The notes under the pieces are model-generated. The model worked only from the letters and a program-made list of their open reading frames with translations. It made no database searches and had not been told where the DNA came from. From Sarcocystis neurona (lineage: Eukaryota > Apicomplexa > Conoidasida > Eucoccidiorida > Sarcocystidae), in NCBI GenBank assembly GCA_000727475.1, contig KL647290.1, positions 1,238,910-1,302,909 of the forward strand: a DNA stretch of 64,000 nucleotides, given 5' to 3'. Shown piece after piece: positions 33,274-45,200 of the stretch; position 1 is the stretch's first letter, and each line of letters starts with the position of its first letter. Both the position numbers and the translations under genes were made by a program.

Positions 33274-36200
33274 TCAGTACCTCCCTCTAACTGCTACCCA
33301 GTCGACCATCTGCTCTTTCACAATTTCGAAAATCGCGTCTGTGCCTTCCTCGCTCGCGTTCAAGCAAGGAATCGACCGCAGCTCTCCTCTTCCTTCCTGC
33401 GCACGGCCGCACATATTCCAAAATAGGAAATTTCCACACTTTTACCAGGCACTCGATGATAAAGGCATATATATATACACACGTGTGTATATATACGCAT
33501 ATATACATCCGGATACCGCGGACACCACGTATCGGCACACGTTTCGCGTGTCTGCAAGTGTCGACAAAAGCCTCCTGTGTTGCTGTTGTGTGATACCCAT
33601 GGCGAAGCCTGCCATGGAAAGCAGACCTGCTACCGCACCAACACGCCGCGCTGCCCACTCTCGCAGCACCACCTGCCGTAAGAGCAGCTGATCCACAGGA
33701 AACGCAAAAACAGAAAGACGGTGAACAATAGTAACGACACGACGGGAACCCGACGTTGTGCTGTCTCCACTAGCTTCATAGTCGTAGTAGTAGGAGTCAT
33801 AGTCGTAGTAGTAGTAGTAGTGGTAGTAGTAATGACTCTAGGTACTGCTGCTTCGTTGCAGCACCCGCCGAATCGCGGAACCGACACCGCGACACCTCTA
33901 CTACCAGCGACCGTGCTGATGGGGTAAGGGCAACTGGAAAGTGGTAGTGGTCGGTGTAGCAAGAGCAGGAACACGAGCAGCGGCAACAGCAGTAAAACGA
34001 GTCGCAGCGGTACTCGGCGTTGCGTCAGCAGCTGCAGCAGACGCCCGGTCTGCAGCAGTCCTAGCAGTGCTCCTCGCGGTAATGACGTCGCAGTGCGTAT
34101 ACGAGTCGGTTAGAAAATATGATTTCCGTAACAGCAGTGTTTGCACCAGTACAAAGATTGAAAACGGGAGAAGCGAACTCAAACGGCTAAAAGCGCACAG
34201 AACATTCGCAGTGCACCAGAGACGTCACAGCAACACCAGCGGTGGCTGCTGTTCAATCGGTCTGCTTCAAACTTCCAGCTCTCCATCAACTGCTGCACGT
34301 CGCAAGGGCACAAATGAACTGCAGACAGACACCTGCACGAAGGACCTCTCCAGAGCTCGTGGGGCGTGCGAAGGAAAACTTGTTCAACAGAGCAACGACC
34401 CAGACACGACGCATTACCAGTACCTTGCGTTTCTTTCTCTTACCACAAGGAGTCACTCCACAACTAGTCCCGTAATAACGCACGCAGATGCAGGGACGAA
34501 ACCATGGCTCAACACGAGAATGGAATAGGAAAGGAGAAAACGCTTGCGAACGCCAAGAGACCGGTGAACAAGAGACACAAGGAGGCCTTGTCAAGGGAAG
34601 CAAGAAGACGAGAAGAAGCAGCAGAAATCCACAAAACGAGCTGAAAAAAACCGAGTGAAACGAGGGAACTCCAAGAAAGGAAAAACTTCACACCACACAG
34701 AAGAATACGAAAGACGCAACGGAGTGGAGACGGCTTCCGCAGCGAAAGAAGAGGAAAATGACAGAAAAAGACAGCGCCTGAAAACAGGAGGGGGAGGAAG
34801 GACAGGGGATCGCGTTGTTGAGCAAACGAATGGGAGAAACGAGAGGTTCCTTTTCGAAGGAGGAGAAAAATGAAGAGGATCAGCAAAAGCAACAGAGACG
34901 TAACCGCTAATAGCAGAAAGTAACCTGCCCGTGGAGAAATAGTGGCAGAGAAAGAGAGTTCGTACGATGCAAAAGTGAGGTGGGGATGCAGTACACAAAG
35001 TATCGAACACTAATAAACGCGTAACGACATTTGTATGCACGTGCTATGGGAAACTGCAGCGAAATAACATACAAGCATACAAACACCTGTACAATAAGGG
35101 GGGTAACGACCACCGGAGAAATACACACAGACATCCAAAAGTATGGAAAGCTGATGGCAGATGAGAGGAGGTTGACTCACGCACAAATGCAGCTCTCGGC
35201 TGGCCCAGCCCGAACAATACGTCAGCAAATTTGACCAACTTGAAGTACCACGAGCGGATAAAATCGGAAAAATTCCTAAAGCAGATACAGCAGCGGTAAA
35301 TGGAAGAGGAAGACGAGACGGCAGGAAGAAAACGAGACAGAGAAAAGACTGAGGGACGGGGAATAGAAAGTCCTACCGTCCACAACGCCCACTGTTCCCT
35401 CGTCTGCATCCCAATTTCTTCGAGAGTTTCTAAACAGTCAACCGCGAAGCCCGGCTCCACCACGTCTACTCTTGTGTACCCAGCGCCTGCCAGTTCTTGC
35501 AGCCTCTGCGCACAGAAGAGCAGCCACAGCAGGAGCAGCAGCAGCGACAGCACGGCATCGCAGCATCAGAGGAACCGCTTCGCAACAGCCCAAGACGCAC
35601 AAGGCGACCACAGAAAGGTGCGTCGACTGAAGATTCGGAGGTAGATTAGCAGCAGACGGAAGGGAGCTGCAGCAGAGCGCAGTGACGAGCAATGCCCAGC
35701 ACTAGGAGACGGAGTGCGGAGGAGCCGCGAAAGGACTCTCAAAGCGCACTACTATTACGAGAGTGCCGAGAGCAGCAGCAGCGGACGAGGAGGAGGAGGA
35801 GGCTGGACAGCAGCAGCAGAAACAGAACAGATCGCACAGTCCGAGGCAGCTGTAGAAGAAGAAAGCAGCAGAACACAGGAGCAGATGCACGTTTGATAGA
35901 TACACCAATGAGTCGGATTCTTTGCACACATGCGGGACGTCGATGTTGTGTGGAGGTGGCGTTGCACAGATGAGAGACTCTCGTGTTGATTATGTGTGTC
36001 CACACACCTATTAGATGACTGTAAAGGTGCCTGCATATACCCCGAATCAGTTCAATTACTTCAACCGTGTAGCCATACAACAGTAGGAATAGGAGGAGTG
36101 GTAGTCGTCGCACAAATTCCCACACAGTAGTACTTGAAGTAGTAGTGCTGACAGGGGCGCATGCAGCGGGTCACCAGCACAGCACAGCAGCGGCTGTCTC

Positions 36201-39200
36201 AAACCACTGAGACGCAGAGCACAGCAGCAGAACCGGAACGCACGACGCGGAGTCATACCCGGTGTAGATCAGCAAATGGCGAGGCACGTCGCGAGCAGTC
36301 ACATGGCACGCCCTGCAGCCACGGCTCCCCTCATACGGTAGTGTGTATATAGATGTGTGTACATACGCCCAGGAAGCGGATATTTATAGACATGAATGGA
36401 TACCCACACATATGAACGACCACATACGCGTACACCGACTATACGTGGGCACGCATCGCTCCTGCTATAACACTGCTGATCTCTCATGCTGCTGAAGCTA
36501 CGCCGACGCCGTCAAGCTGCTCCGGCTGCTGCTGCGGTTCTATCACCGATAATGTTACCGCTGTTGACGGCGGTGCTAACCTTCTGCTGCGTGTGTGCTG
36601 CCACTTGTCTCCAGTGTCGTCTGGCGATCATTTGGACTGCTCCGCTGCGCTGCTGCCGCTGCGCTGCTGCCGCTGTCGCTTTTACCTGCTGCAGGTAGGG
36701 TTGCACCCAGGGTGTGCGTCCGACGCGCGATTGATACGCGATCTCATATTCGCCGGGCTGCGGTAGCAGGATCCCACAAGCAATACCAGCAAGGAACGAC
36801 ATACAGCAGCGGCAGCAGCAAAGTAAACACCAGCATCATGCCTCAGTGTGGGGCAGCACACACGTTACAGCTGCCATATGCGTCTAGCGCCATTTCCTTC
36901 AAACAGCACACGTAAGCGTCATTAACGGCAGCAAGCACTGCGCCGCCAGCAGTCATGCAAGCGCAGAAGCGACGACTCGCACACACAGTGACAGCAGGCA
37001 CAGCAGAAACAGCAGCAGGTGCTTCAGCTGCTGCAGCAGCCAAGGACACAACGACACCCGCAGGTGCTCCAGCAGCAGCAGCACATGCGCGGGGCATCAC
37101 CAGCACGCTGAAGAGCACAACCAACAGCGGAAGAAGCAGCTTCAACGACAAATCGGGGCAGTAACAAGCCCCAGGCGTGCAGCAGTAGGTGCAAAGCAAC
37201 AGAAGCGCTGGCGGCCAGCAGCACCAGCAACAGTAACAGAGGGTGCAGCAGGCGCAGCAGCACGAGATGCAGCAACAGGGGCAGATGCGTGGAGCGGGAG
37301 GAGGAGGTTAGCCTCAGCAACAACGTGTGTCCCACAGACGCGATTTATTATGAGTCAATGAAACGTACCAGCAGCCCGAGTTCGTGAGCCACGAGGCGTG
37401 TGGTCTTCATACAGAGGCACTGATAAATTTCCCCAGCTTGTCGGCCTGATGACTCGGGAATGCCGTGGTAAGAGAAAATGAGTTTCTCTACTCTTCTCGG
37501 CAGTCCTCCCCTCTTTTTGGTAGTGCTGCTGCTGCCGTTGCTGCCACCTTGTTCTCTGCCGCCTGCCGCCTTATCACCCAGCAGCTTCCTCTCCGGCCCT
37601 CCACTACCAGCGCTCGCACCCGCGGCCACCCCTCCGCCAGCAGCAAAGTTTCCTTCCTCCCTCTCCTCGTCCTCTTCATCTTCGTCTGCTGCCGTGGAGG
37701 CAGTCGGACGCACGCCGGTGGCATCTCCACTAGCTGTAGAAGCAGCAACCCGGCCTGGTGCAGCAGCAGCAGCACCAGCAGCAGAAGCGTTAGAAGAACC
37801 CGTGTGGGACATACTTTCCTCTGTTGCAGCGGGAGACGGCTTCTTATCCTCGCCCTGCAGCAGCGGCGTGGTACTCGAACTTTCCGCAGTGACACTACTG
37901 TACGCTGCGCCTGCTGCTGTAGCTCCTGCTCCTGCTGCTGTCGCTGAACCTGTCACTTCTGCTGCTGAGGCTGTTGCTGCTTCTCCTCCTCCGCTTCCTC
38001 CTCTAGCGCCTCGAAGTCGTCGATTCTTCTTCCAGAAGCGACGGATCGAAGCAGCAACTGCGCGGATGTACGCCGGGTGGTCGCTATACCCGCTGATAAT
38101 ACGGAGGTCAGGCATTACTCTGCGCGTACATAGCAGCACCGACGGAAACAACGACACTTTTGCTGCAAATGCCACTACACTCCCAGTTCCACTCGCGCAC
38201 CGTCACTCGTATCATTCCAGTTGTTCACTAGTCTACGCTTTTCTCTGGCTGCGGCTTTCTCTTTACTACGCAGTCAGCACTTTTTGCAGACCTACTCGGA
38301 CAACTACTCCTCCTCCCACTGCTACGTCTTCTCGCAAGGGGACAAATATAAACACTCCTCTTCCCATCTCTGTGCAGCAGCAGGTCTGCTTCTGTGCTCC
38401 TCTGTCAGGGTCACGTCTGTGTACAAAAGTGCTGCTGCGCGCCATTGTCCGCCGTTATTAAAGTACTTCTCTGTGGACGTAGACCCACTCTTACTTTCAA
38501 CAAAAGAGACCTCCGCTCCGCGCTCTTGTCACTCCATGCGCTGCAGCTGTTCCCGTATTCCCCCTGCGCTGCCGGTTGTTCTTCCTCCTTGGATTTTACT
38601 CCGTATTTCTGCTACTTCTCCATTTCTGCGACACGCGGAAGAAGATACCTACAATTTTCGCAAGTTGTTCTGCTACGCGCTGTGTGTGTCTCTTCGCTTC
38701 TCGCTAGTCCCCCCTGGACGTCACTGCACTGCGCAAGTCACCTACTCGCGCGTCTGCCTCGTCCACCTGGACCCGTGCTCCTATTTCTGCCAGTCTCGTG
38801 AGGAGAGGCCATCAGCAGCTGCGGGGACTGACTTCTTTTTTTAACAGGACTTGACCAACTTCGCCTGCCCCCAACACCACACCCGACCGTCTGCAGTCCG
38901 CGCCTCCCACTCCTTTGTATCAGTAGTCGTGCGGTATCTTCACGCTACACAGTACTAGTATGACTGCCGGAGAATTCTCGTTAAAATTGGCCCGCTTCCC
39001 ATCTGCAGCTCCCGCACACACACAGCACCTGACCGGGAAAAACGAGAGCTCTTCTGCCAGCAAATGGATGGTAATTTCCTCTCCTCCTGCTACTAGTAGT
39101 GCTATTCGCTTACTAGCATTACTCTTTTCTTCAGAAACGCAATGGAGGGAACAGCCACTCCTGCTGCAGCTCCTGCAACGCCGGCTCCTTCTATGCAGAG

Positions 39201-42200
39201 AACATGACTTTTCCTTTAGAACGTCACTAACGAACAGCCACTCGTTCTGCAACTCCCGCAACGCCGGCTCCCTCTTTTTAAATTACGAAAAAATGACAGT
39301 CTTCCTACAAGTCCAAGGACTTTTGCCGCCAATAGGCCTTCTATTTCCCGCCGCGCTCAAGTTGACTTCCCTAATCCTCTGCGCGAGCGATTCGACTCTT
39401 TCTCTTCCCCTACACCAGATACCGTATCCCCGTTGCCATCACTGCTGCTCCGACTCCACATGCCAACATAGACATATCCAGGAGTGGAGATCACTGCGCA
39501 TATAGAGTTGTACACGTCGCCTGTTTGCCGTCCGTTTTGCTCAAGGACAGCATCGTTCGAGCAGAGGAACATGCAGAGTGTGAAGAAACCGCGGCAGCAC
39601 CGGCAAACCCGTGTATAGACCCCCACATACATACACCACACGTATATGTATGCTTACGATCGTCTTCGCAAACGGCACTTCTTGTATATGTGTATGTGTG
39701 TGTGTGTCTCTCTCTCTACGTAGAATAGTGCGTACGCAGACTAGACACTAATACGACGAAGAAAAAAGATAAGCGACCGGAAGTCTGAGGCAGCCGGGCA
39801 GCCCCACTTGGGTTCACAGCAGTCCGTGTCTCTCTGTTCATCACAAATACACACACGGGAAATGATTCTTGTGTGTGTGTGGGGTGGGGGGGGGTGGGTG
39901 CGTGTCTATATGCATCACAGAGACTCACACAGCGAGCGTTATTTCCAAGAAGAAACTTCTGTGTATGTGAGTCGGCGGGTGGGTGTGTCTATATGCGTCA
40001 TAGATACACACACAGGGAGCGTTATTACCAGGAAAAGACTTTTGTGTACGTGGGTGGGTGGGTAAGTCTGTCTTTATTCGCGTCACAGACACACACACAG
40101 GGGGGGCGTTGTTGTTACCGAGGAGAAATTTCTGCGTATGTGGCGGGGTGGGTGTCTACAGCTGTCGCAGATACACAGAGAGCATTATCATCAAAAAATG
40201 ATATTTGTACATGGGGGTGTGTGGGCGTGTCTCTACATTCAAACAGAAGCGTGACGGACGACGTCCACAACACAGGTGAGAGCGTAAATCCCCAAAGACG
40301 GGCACACGCAATGCGGGATGTGATACAACTGCCGTGGCAGCAACGGCCTGCGAAGACGCTGCAGCATCCTTTTACACATGAGAAGGACACCTTGCATTTA
40401 CACTTCCGTGTACAGGGATATAAATACACCGGTCCACACACATACATGTATGTACATATATACACATACCTGCACACGCGTGTATACATGCATCTCAGTG
40501 TGTGCCCGCAGCAATATGTAGGTAGGTAGATACACATACGTTGTATGTATACAGGTACAGACAGATATATGTCTTATGTAAATAATTCTTTGGACATCCG
40601 TAGACTCGTACGACTGACCTCCATTTCTGCAGTTCCTTGAAGACCGCGTCGTAGGCCGAGGATGTGGTGGCGGCAACTGTCTGAGGATAAAGAGGCAGAA
40701 CAAGAAGTTTCCTGCATCCACGACTCTGCGCTTGTGCGAGGGCGTCAGCTATAGAGGGATGTCCATACCGCATGCCTATTTGAACGCGAACGGTATGTGT
40801 CTGGCTTCTCTCGTCTTTCCCCTCTTGAATAAATGGCAGGTATTTGCTAAAAACCATTTTCTCCATGGCGCCGCTCTGCAAAGCTTCTGCCTGTCGTCGC
40901 ACCTCCTCGCCTTCATGTTGCTCTTGCTGCTGCGCGAGCTGCTCGTCCTGCTGCTTGTCCCTGTCCTCCTCTTGTAGCTTCTCTTTTCCCTGCTGCCGCT
41001 GCTGCTGCTCGGACTCACTGTCCACGCTGCCACCACGACCGCGAAACCCACCCGCGCTCTGTTCTTCTGCCGTATCCGCGACTCCTCCGTCGTCTTCTTT
41101 GTCTTCGCTTATTTCGCGCGGCTGGTTCTCCTGATGCTGTTGTCGTTGCTGCAGCTCCATGAAGAAGGAGTTGAACCGCCGCTGGACTTTCTTCCCAAGT
41201 GCTGCGGTGTAGCGTATTAGCGGTGGCTCCCCCCACATCCCTGACCGCTCCGAAGCGTGCAGCAGTCGTCTGCGTCTCGCCTCCCCCCCTTCGCTGCTGC
41301 CGTCTGCATCAGCTGCTTCTTCTGCCTCCACGTCCGCGTGCCAAATTCGCCGGTACAAACGAGACGTCGGATCTGCTCGGCGCCCGTCGCGAACGCCACC
41401 GGCACAGCAGCAGAAAGCATGGCAGCAAAGCACGGCAGCAGCAGAGCAGGAAAAAAAGGCGGGCAGCACACATAGCAGCACAACACAGCAGAGCAGCAGC
41501 AGCAGTGTCAACGAGAGCAGGACCCAGCGGTGCAACACGGCTGGGCAGGAGCAGCAGCAGCAGAGCAAGAAACGGCGAGCAGCAAACAACAGCGCAGCAG
41601 AGACGAGCAGCAGCCGCAGAGCGCCGGGAGGAGCTGCAGAACCAAGACGAGAGCAAATGACGCAGCACACGAAAAGGAGACACACGGGTACCACCAGCAG
41701 CAACAGGGACGTCCAGCAGCAGCCGCAACACCAGCACCAGCGCACAGTTCCCTGCGTTGAGACGAGGTGAGCCTGCGCAGCATCACCGGTTTCTCAACGG
41801 CACCAGCAACAGGAAATGAATAGACGAGTGCAGAACCGTCGCAGGGATGAAAGAATCTCTGCCACACGCAGGGCACGAGGCTCCCCATCACACCCACGAC
41901 TATGCGTGAGCAATCAACAACGGTGGCCACCGGCTTTCGACAAATATCTACCAAACATGGGGACGTCTCCTGCCACAGAGGGCGGCGTCCCTTGCAGTAC
42001 GTCTCCTGGACGCAGGGGAACGTCTCCTGAGACATACGAGGGCGTCTTCTGCGATGCAGCGGGACATCTCCTGCGACGTGCAGTCACTTCCTCTTCTTTT
42101 GCAAGATGTGGCACACCCGGCTTCAGTCCTATTCAAATTCTACGAAGCGTGCTCTGCTGTTTGTCGCTCTGTCAACAGTGTCGCACACCCCGCACGGCGT

Positions 42201-45200
42201 CCCCTACTATTACCAGAATTAGACAGCACTTGCATTCGACTAGCCGTCTACTATTCTGCACCAATAGTGTTCTTTTAACAGTATGTAAGACACCAACATA
42301 CACGGCAAAGCCCCTCTCTCATCCCTTCATTGCTGTGCTGTGACAACTGCTGCTCTTGTAACTCCGGGGCAGTAACTGAAGGCGGCCCGCTTCGACGACG
42401 GTTGCTGCTCCTTCCACTCCCCCCGGCCATCGCGCAGCCGTTATCCCCCACTCCGCACGCAGCCTCACTTCCACCAGCGCGCCTTCGAAAGCTCCTCACT
42501 AAGACAGCCGCGCCACCACTGCCCCTCCTAACTACAGGCGTCTTCTTATCACTACGCCGTTACTACGACCTTTGCTGGGGAAGTGCCCCTCTGCCCACTA
42601 CTACTGCACCTCCTACCAGCAAAAGTGCCGTCAAAGACTGTCCGTCTCCGCACGACCACCCTCTTCTTGCTAGCCCCACGCCTACAACGTTACTCTTTCA
42701 ACGAAAACCTTCTCTATTCCCAGTACTTTACTCTTCCCTAGCCCTGCACAGGTATCTTTGCTCCCCTACAGCACGTATGTACTACCCCTCCAGAAGTGGG
42801 TCTACAGGATATGTATAGCCCGGGAAGCAGCCACTGCTGCTTCGGCCGCTCCTGTCTCTAGTACAGACGCGTACAACTCTCCCGCACGCCTGCTAGCTCT
42901 TGGTCTACAATCCTGCGCCTCTCCTGCACCACCCCAATACGATGAATATGACTCCTGTTGAACCACCGTCACAGGCGTCTTCTTCCTCGCGCCCGGGAGA
43001 CCTGCTCCCCTTGCAGGACTTTTCCTCCTGCTCCTCCAGGGCCTCGTACGACCAGTCGTGTTTCTTCTTGTACTACTTTTTATAACTTCTCGCGAACTCC
43101 CCTACTTCTTCTGCATGCTGTAACGGCTCCCCCTTGCGCTCCTCTTCCTGCTACACTCACCCGACGACAGCCCACCTCCTCCTACGAGAGCACCGCTGCT
43201 TCATCGAGCCCTACACCCAACCCAGCAGCACTGCAGAATACTGCACCAGCACTGCAACCACTGCGGCAGCATCGCGAACACTGCAGCAGCCCTGTAGAGG
43301 AGTGCAGCAGTTCTGCTGCGTTCCAGCGATAACAGCTGTGCTGCTGCTGCTGCTGTCGCCGAACCCCCCCGGACTGTCTCTGGCCACCCTTGTCTCGCGT
43401 CCTACTTCGCATCACTCGGACGGGAACTCTCCCGCTGCGCAACACCGACCCGTGGGCACTCCTGCCACTACTCTTAGGACTGTGCGCGCGGATACTGCTC
43501 GCACGCCTGTTGTCATATTCACCAGGCTTGCACATCTCCTACTGAAGATGCTGGTCCTCGTCCTTCTTCGAGTGCGCCTTGCCGTTTCCTGCCGTACGTA
43601 CGCGCTATGTGATTCAGGAGCGACTACGTAGTATATACGTATCTACTCGTAGTTACATGTCTGGGTAGACAATACGTCTTTGCTGCGCACCACGCAGCTC
43701 TGCGTCAAGATACAGACTCTGTCACTGTCTCATACAAACATAAAAGTCGGAGACCGTCTCTCCCTGCAGCGCATAGCTGCATGCGCGCAGGCCTGCAATT
43801 CCTCAGAGATAGCTGCGCGACGTGGAGATCCATGCGCTTTTCAACAACGCGGTGTATGTGCCACGCTGAAAAGTTCGTTCATCGATCAGTCGCTGATGAG
43901 AAGAACGACGCGCTAGGAGGAGACTTGGGCTACCCCGACGTATGTGCTGGCGCTCGCACGTGTGCTTAGATGTCGATAAATACGCGTGCTGCTTATCTAC
44001 GTGTATGTGCACCTGGTGTGTTGGCCATCGTAAATACACCTACTTCTTATCCACGTGTACGTACACCTGAAATGTTGGCCATCTTCAGTGTACGCATGTA
44101 CCAGAGAAAGATTCAGAGAGGCGCCTGGGTAGGGAAAAACACCGGTCTCTCTCTCTACATACACACGCGCATACAAAAAGAGGTATATCTGCGCGCATGT
44201 ATCTATTTACGGTACACTCAGTCATATTAGTGTACGCAAATATACACGCGTACCCATACGTACATACACACATACATATAAATATATGTATTTATATTTA
44301 TATATACGTAGGTAAATCACTGACATGGTGCCTAATTCAACATACATACATATGTACATACATACATATAAATGTATACGTGTATATACATATATATATA
44401 CGTGTATATACATATGCGTATACGTATGTACAGAAACATTCACACATGTATGCACAGGAACACACAGCTATATATCCATATATACACACATACGCAGCGG
44501 GAGAGAAACACACACATATATACGTATAGACACATTTACACACGCATACACAAGCACGCACAGAGGTCCCTGTGTATATACATATATACATATATATATA
44601 TATATATGCAGGGACAGGGACGCATTGCTTACAGCTTCTGGTGGGGAGGATGAAGAACTTGAGGAAGAGGGACCAGAGAATTCGAGAGGTCTCAATCACC
44701 CGCGGGTCCGAGAGAAATTCTACACGCAGCACCAGAAACGCGCGTCGCAGCAGCCACGGCAACACGCCAGTCGCAGCAGAGGCGCCAGTAGCAGAGAGCA
44801 GCAGCATCAGAGGACGCCGTCGCAACAGGAGGAGCGCCGCGGCAGCAGCAGCAACAGCAGCTGATCAGGTCTCAGCAGACACCCCATCAAGCAGCAGTTG
44901 CGTCAGCAGCACAACAGCAGCAGCAGCAGCCACAGCCACGGAGCAGCAGGGGCAGCATCCCCGCACCAGGACCAGCATCACAGCATCAGCAGCGGCAGCA
45001 GTACGCATATCAGCCATGGTAGCCGCAGCGGCACGACGAGCTGCAGCAACAGGGCGCCGGTTCAGCCACCTACGCGCGGGCAGTGCCGGCAGCGAGGAAA
45101 GCAGCAGCAGCACCGCCAGCACAGCCAAGTGGCAAATGCAGGTATCTCCTTCTGCATGCATCACTTACAGCAGAACGTCCGAACACATGCATATACCTCA

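Larger units (their letters stand above)
33397..35376 (-). other. FECH intron 6
   Basis: Bounded by donor ACG|GTAGGA and acceptor GTGCGCAG. It contains a purine-rich tract on the plus strand (about 34500-34900, pyrimidine-rich in sense), a GTA/TAC trinucleotide run (33780-33830), and an open stretch at 33690-33500 after a good acceptor that reads like a Gly/Ala-rich membrane helix but does not fit the FECH frame. Confidence 0.75.
41373..44632 (-). other. FECH intron 2
   Basis: The 3.26-kb intron is phase 1 on both sides (AGCT|GTAAGC and GAGCAG|AT). It contains ACGTCTCCTG-type repeats at 41955-42085, a long C/T-rich plus-strand stretch from 42.4 to 43.6 kb, a 53-bp duplication at 43992-44090, and TA/TATG microsatellites from 44.25 to 44.61 kb. 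No credible second gene was found inside. Confidence 0.75.

Noticed and set aside
33500..33690. Minus-strand stretch after a good acceptor that resembles a Gly/Ala-rich C-terminal membrane helix of ferrochelatase
   Set aside because: The true C-terminal exon with IPCLNAS was found at 33396-33274 in the correct phase, so this lies in the intron and has no other partner.
34256..34350. Alternative C-terminal ferrochelatase exon reading SFVPLRRAAVDGELEV and a stop
   Set aside because: It lacks the conserved PCLN core and is superseded by the exon at 33274-33396.
43992..44090. Short spaced repeats considered as a CRISPR array
   Set aside because: There are only two copies, the units are adjacent with no unique spacers, and the sequence is a eukaryotic nuclear genome. 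The TA arrays elsewhere are simple microsatellites.
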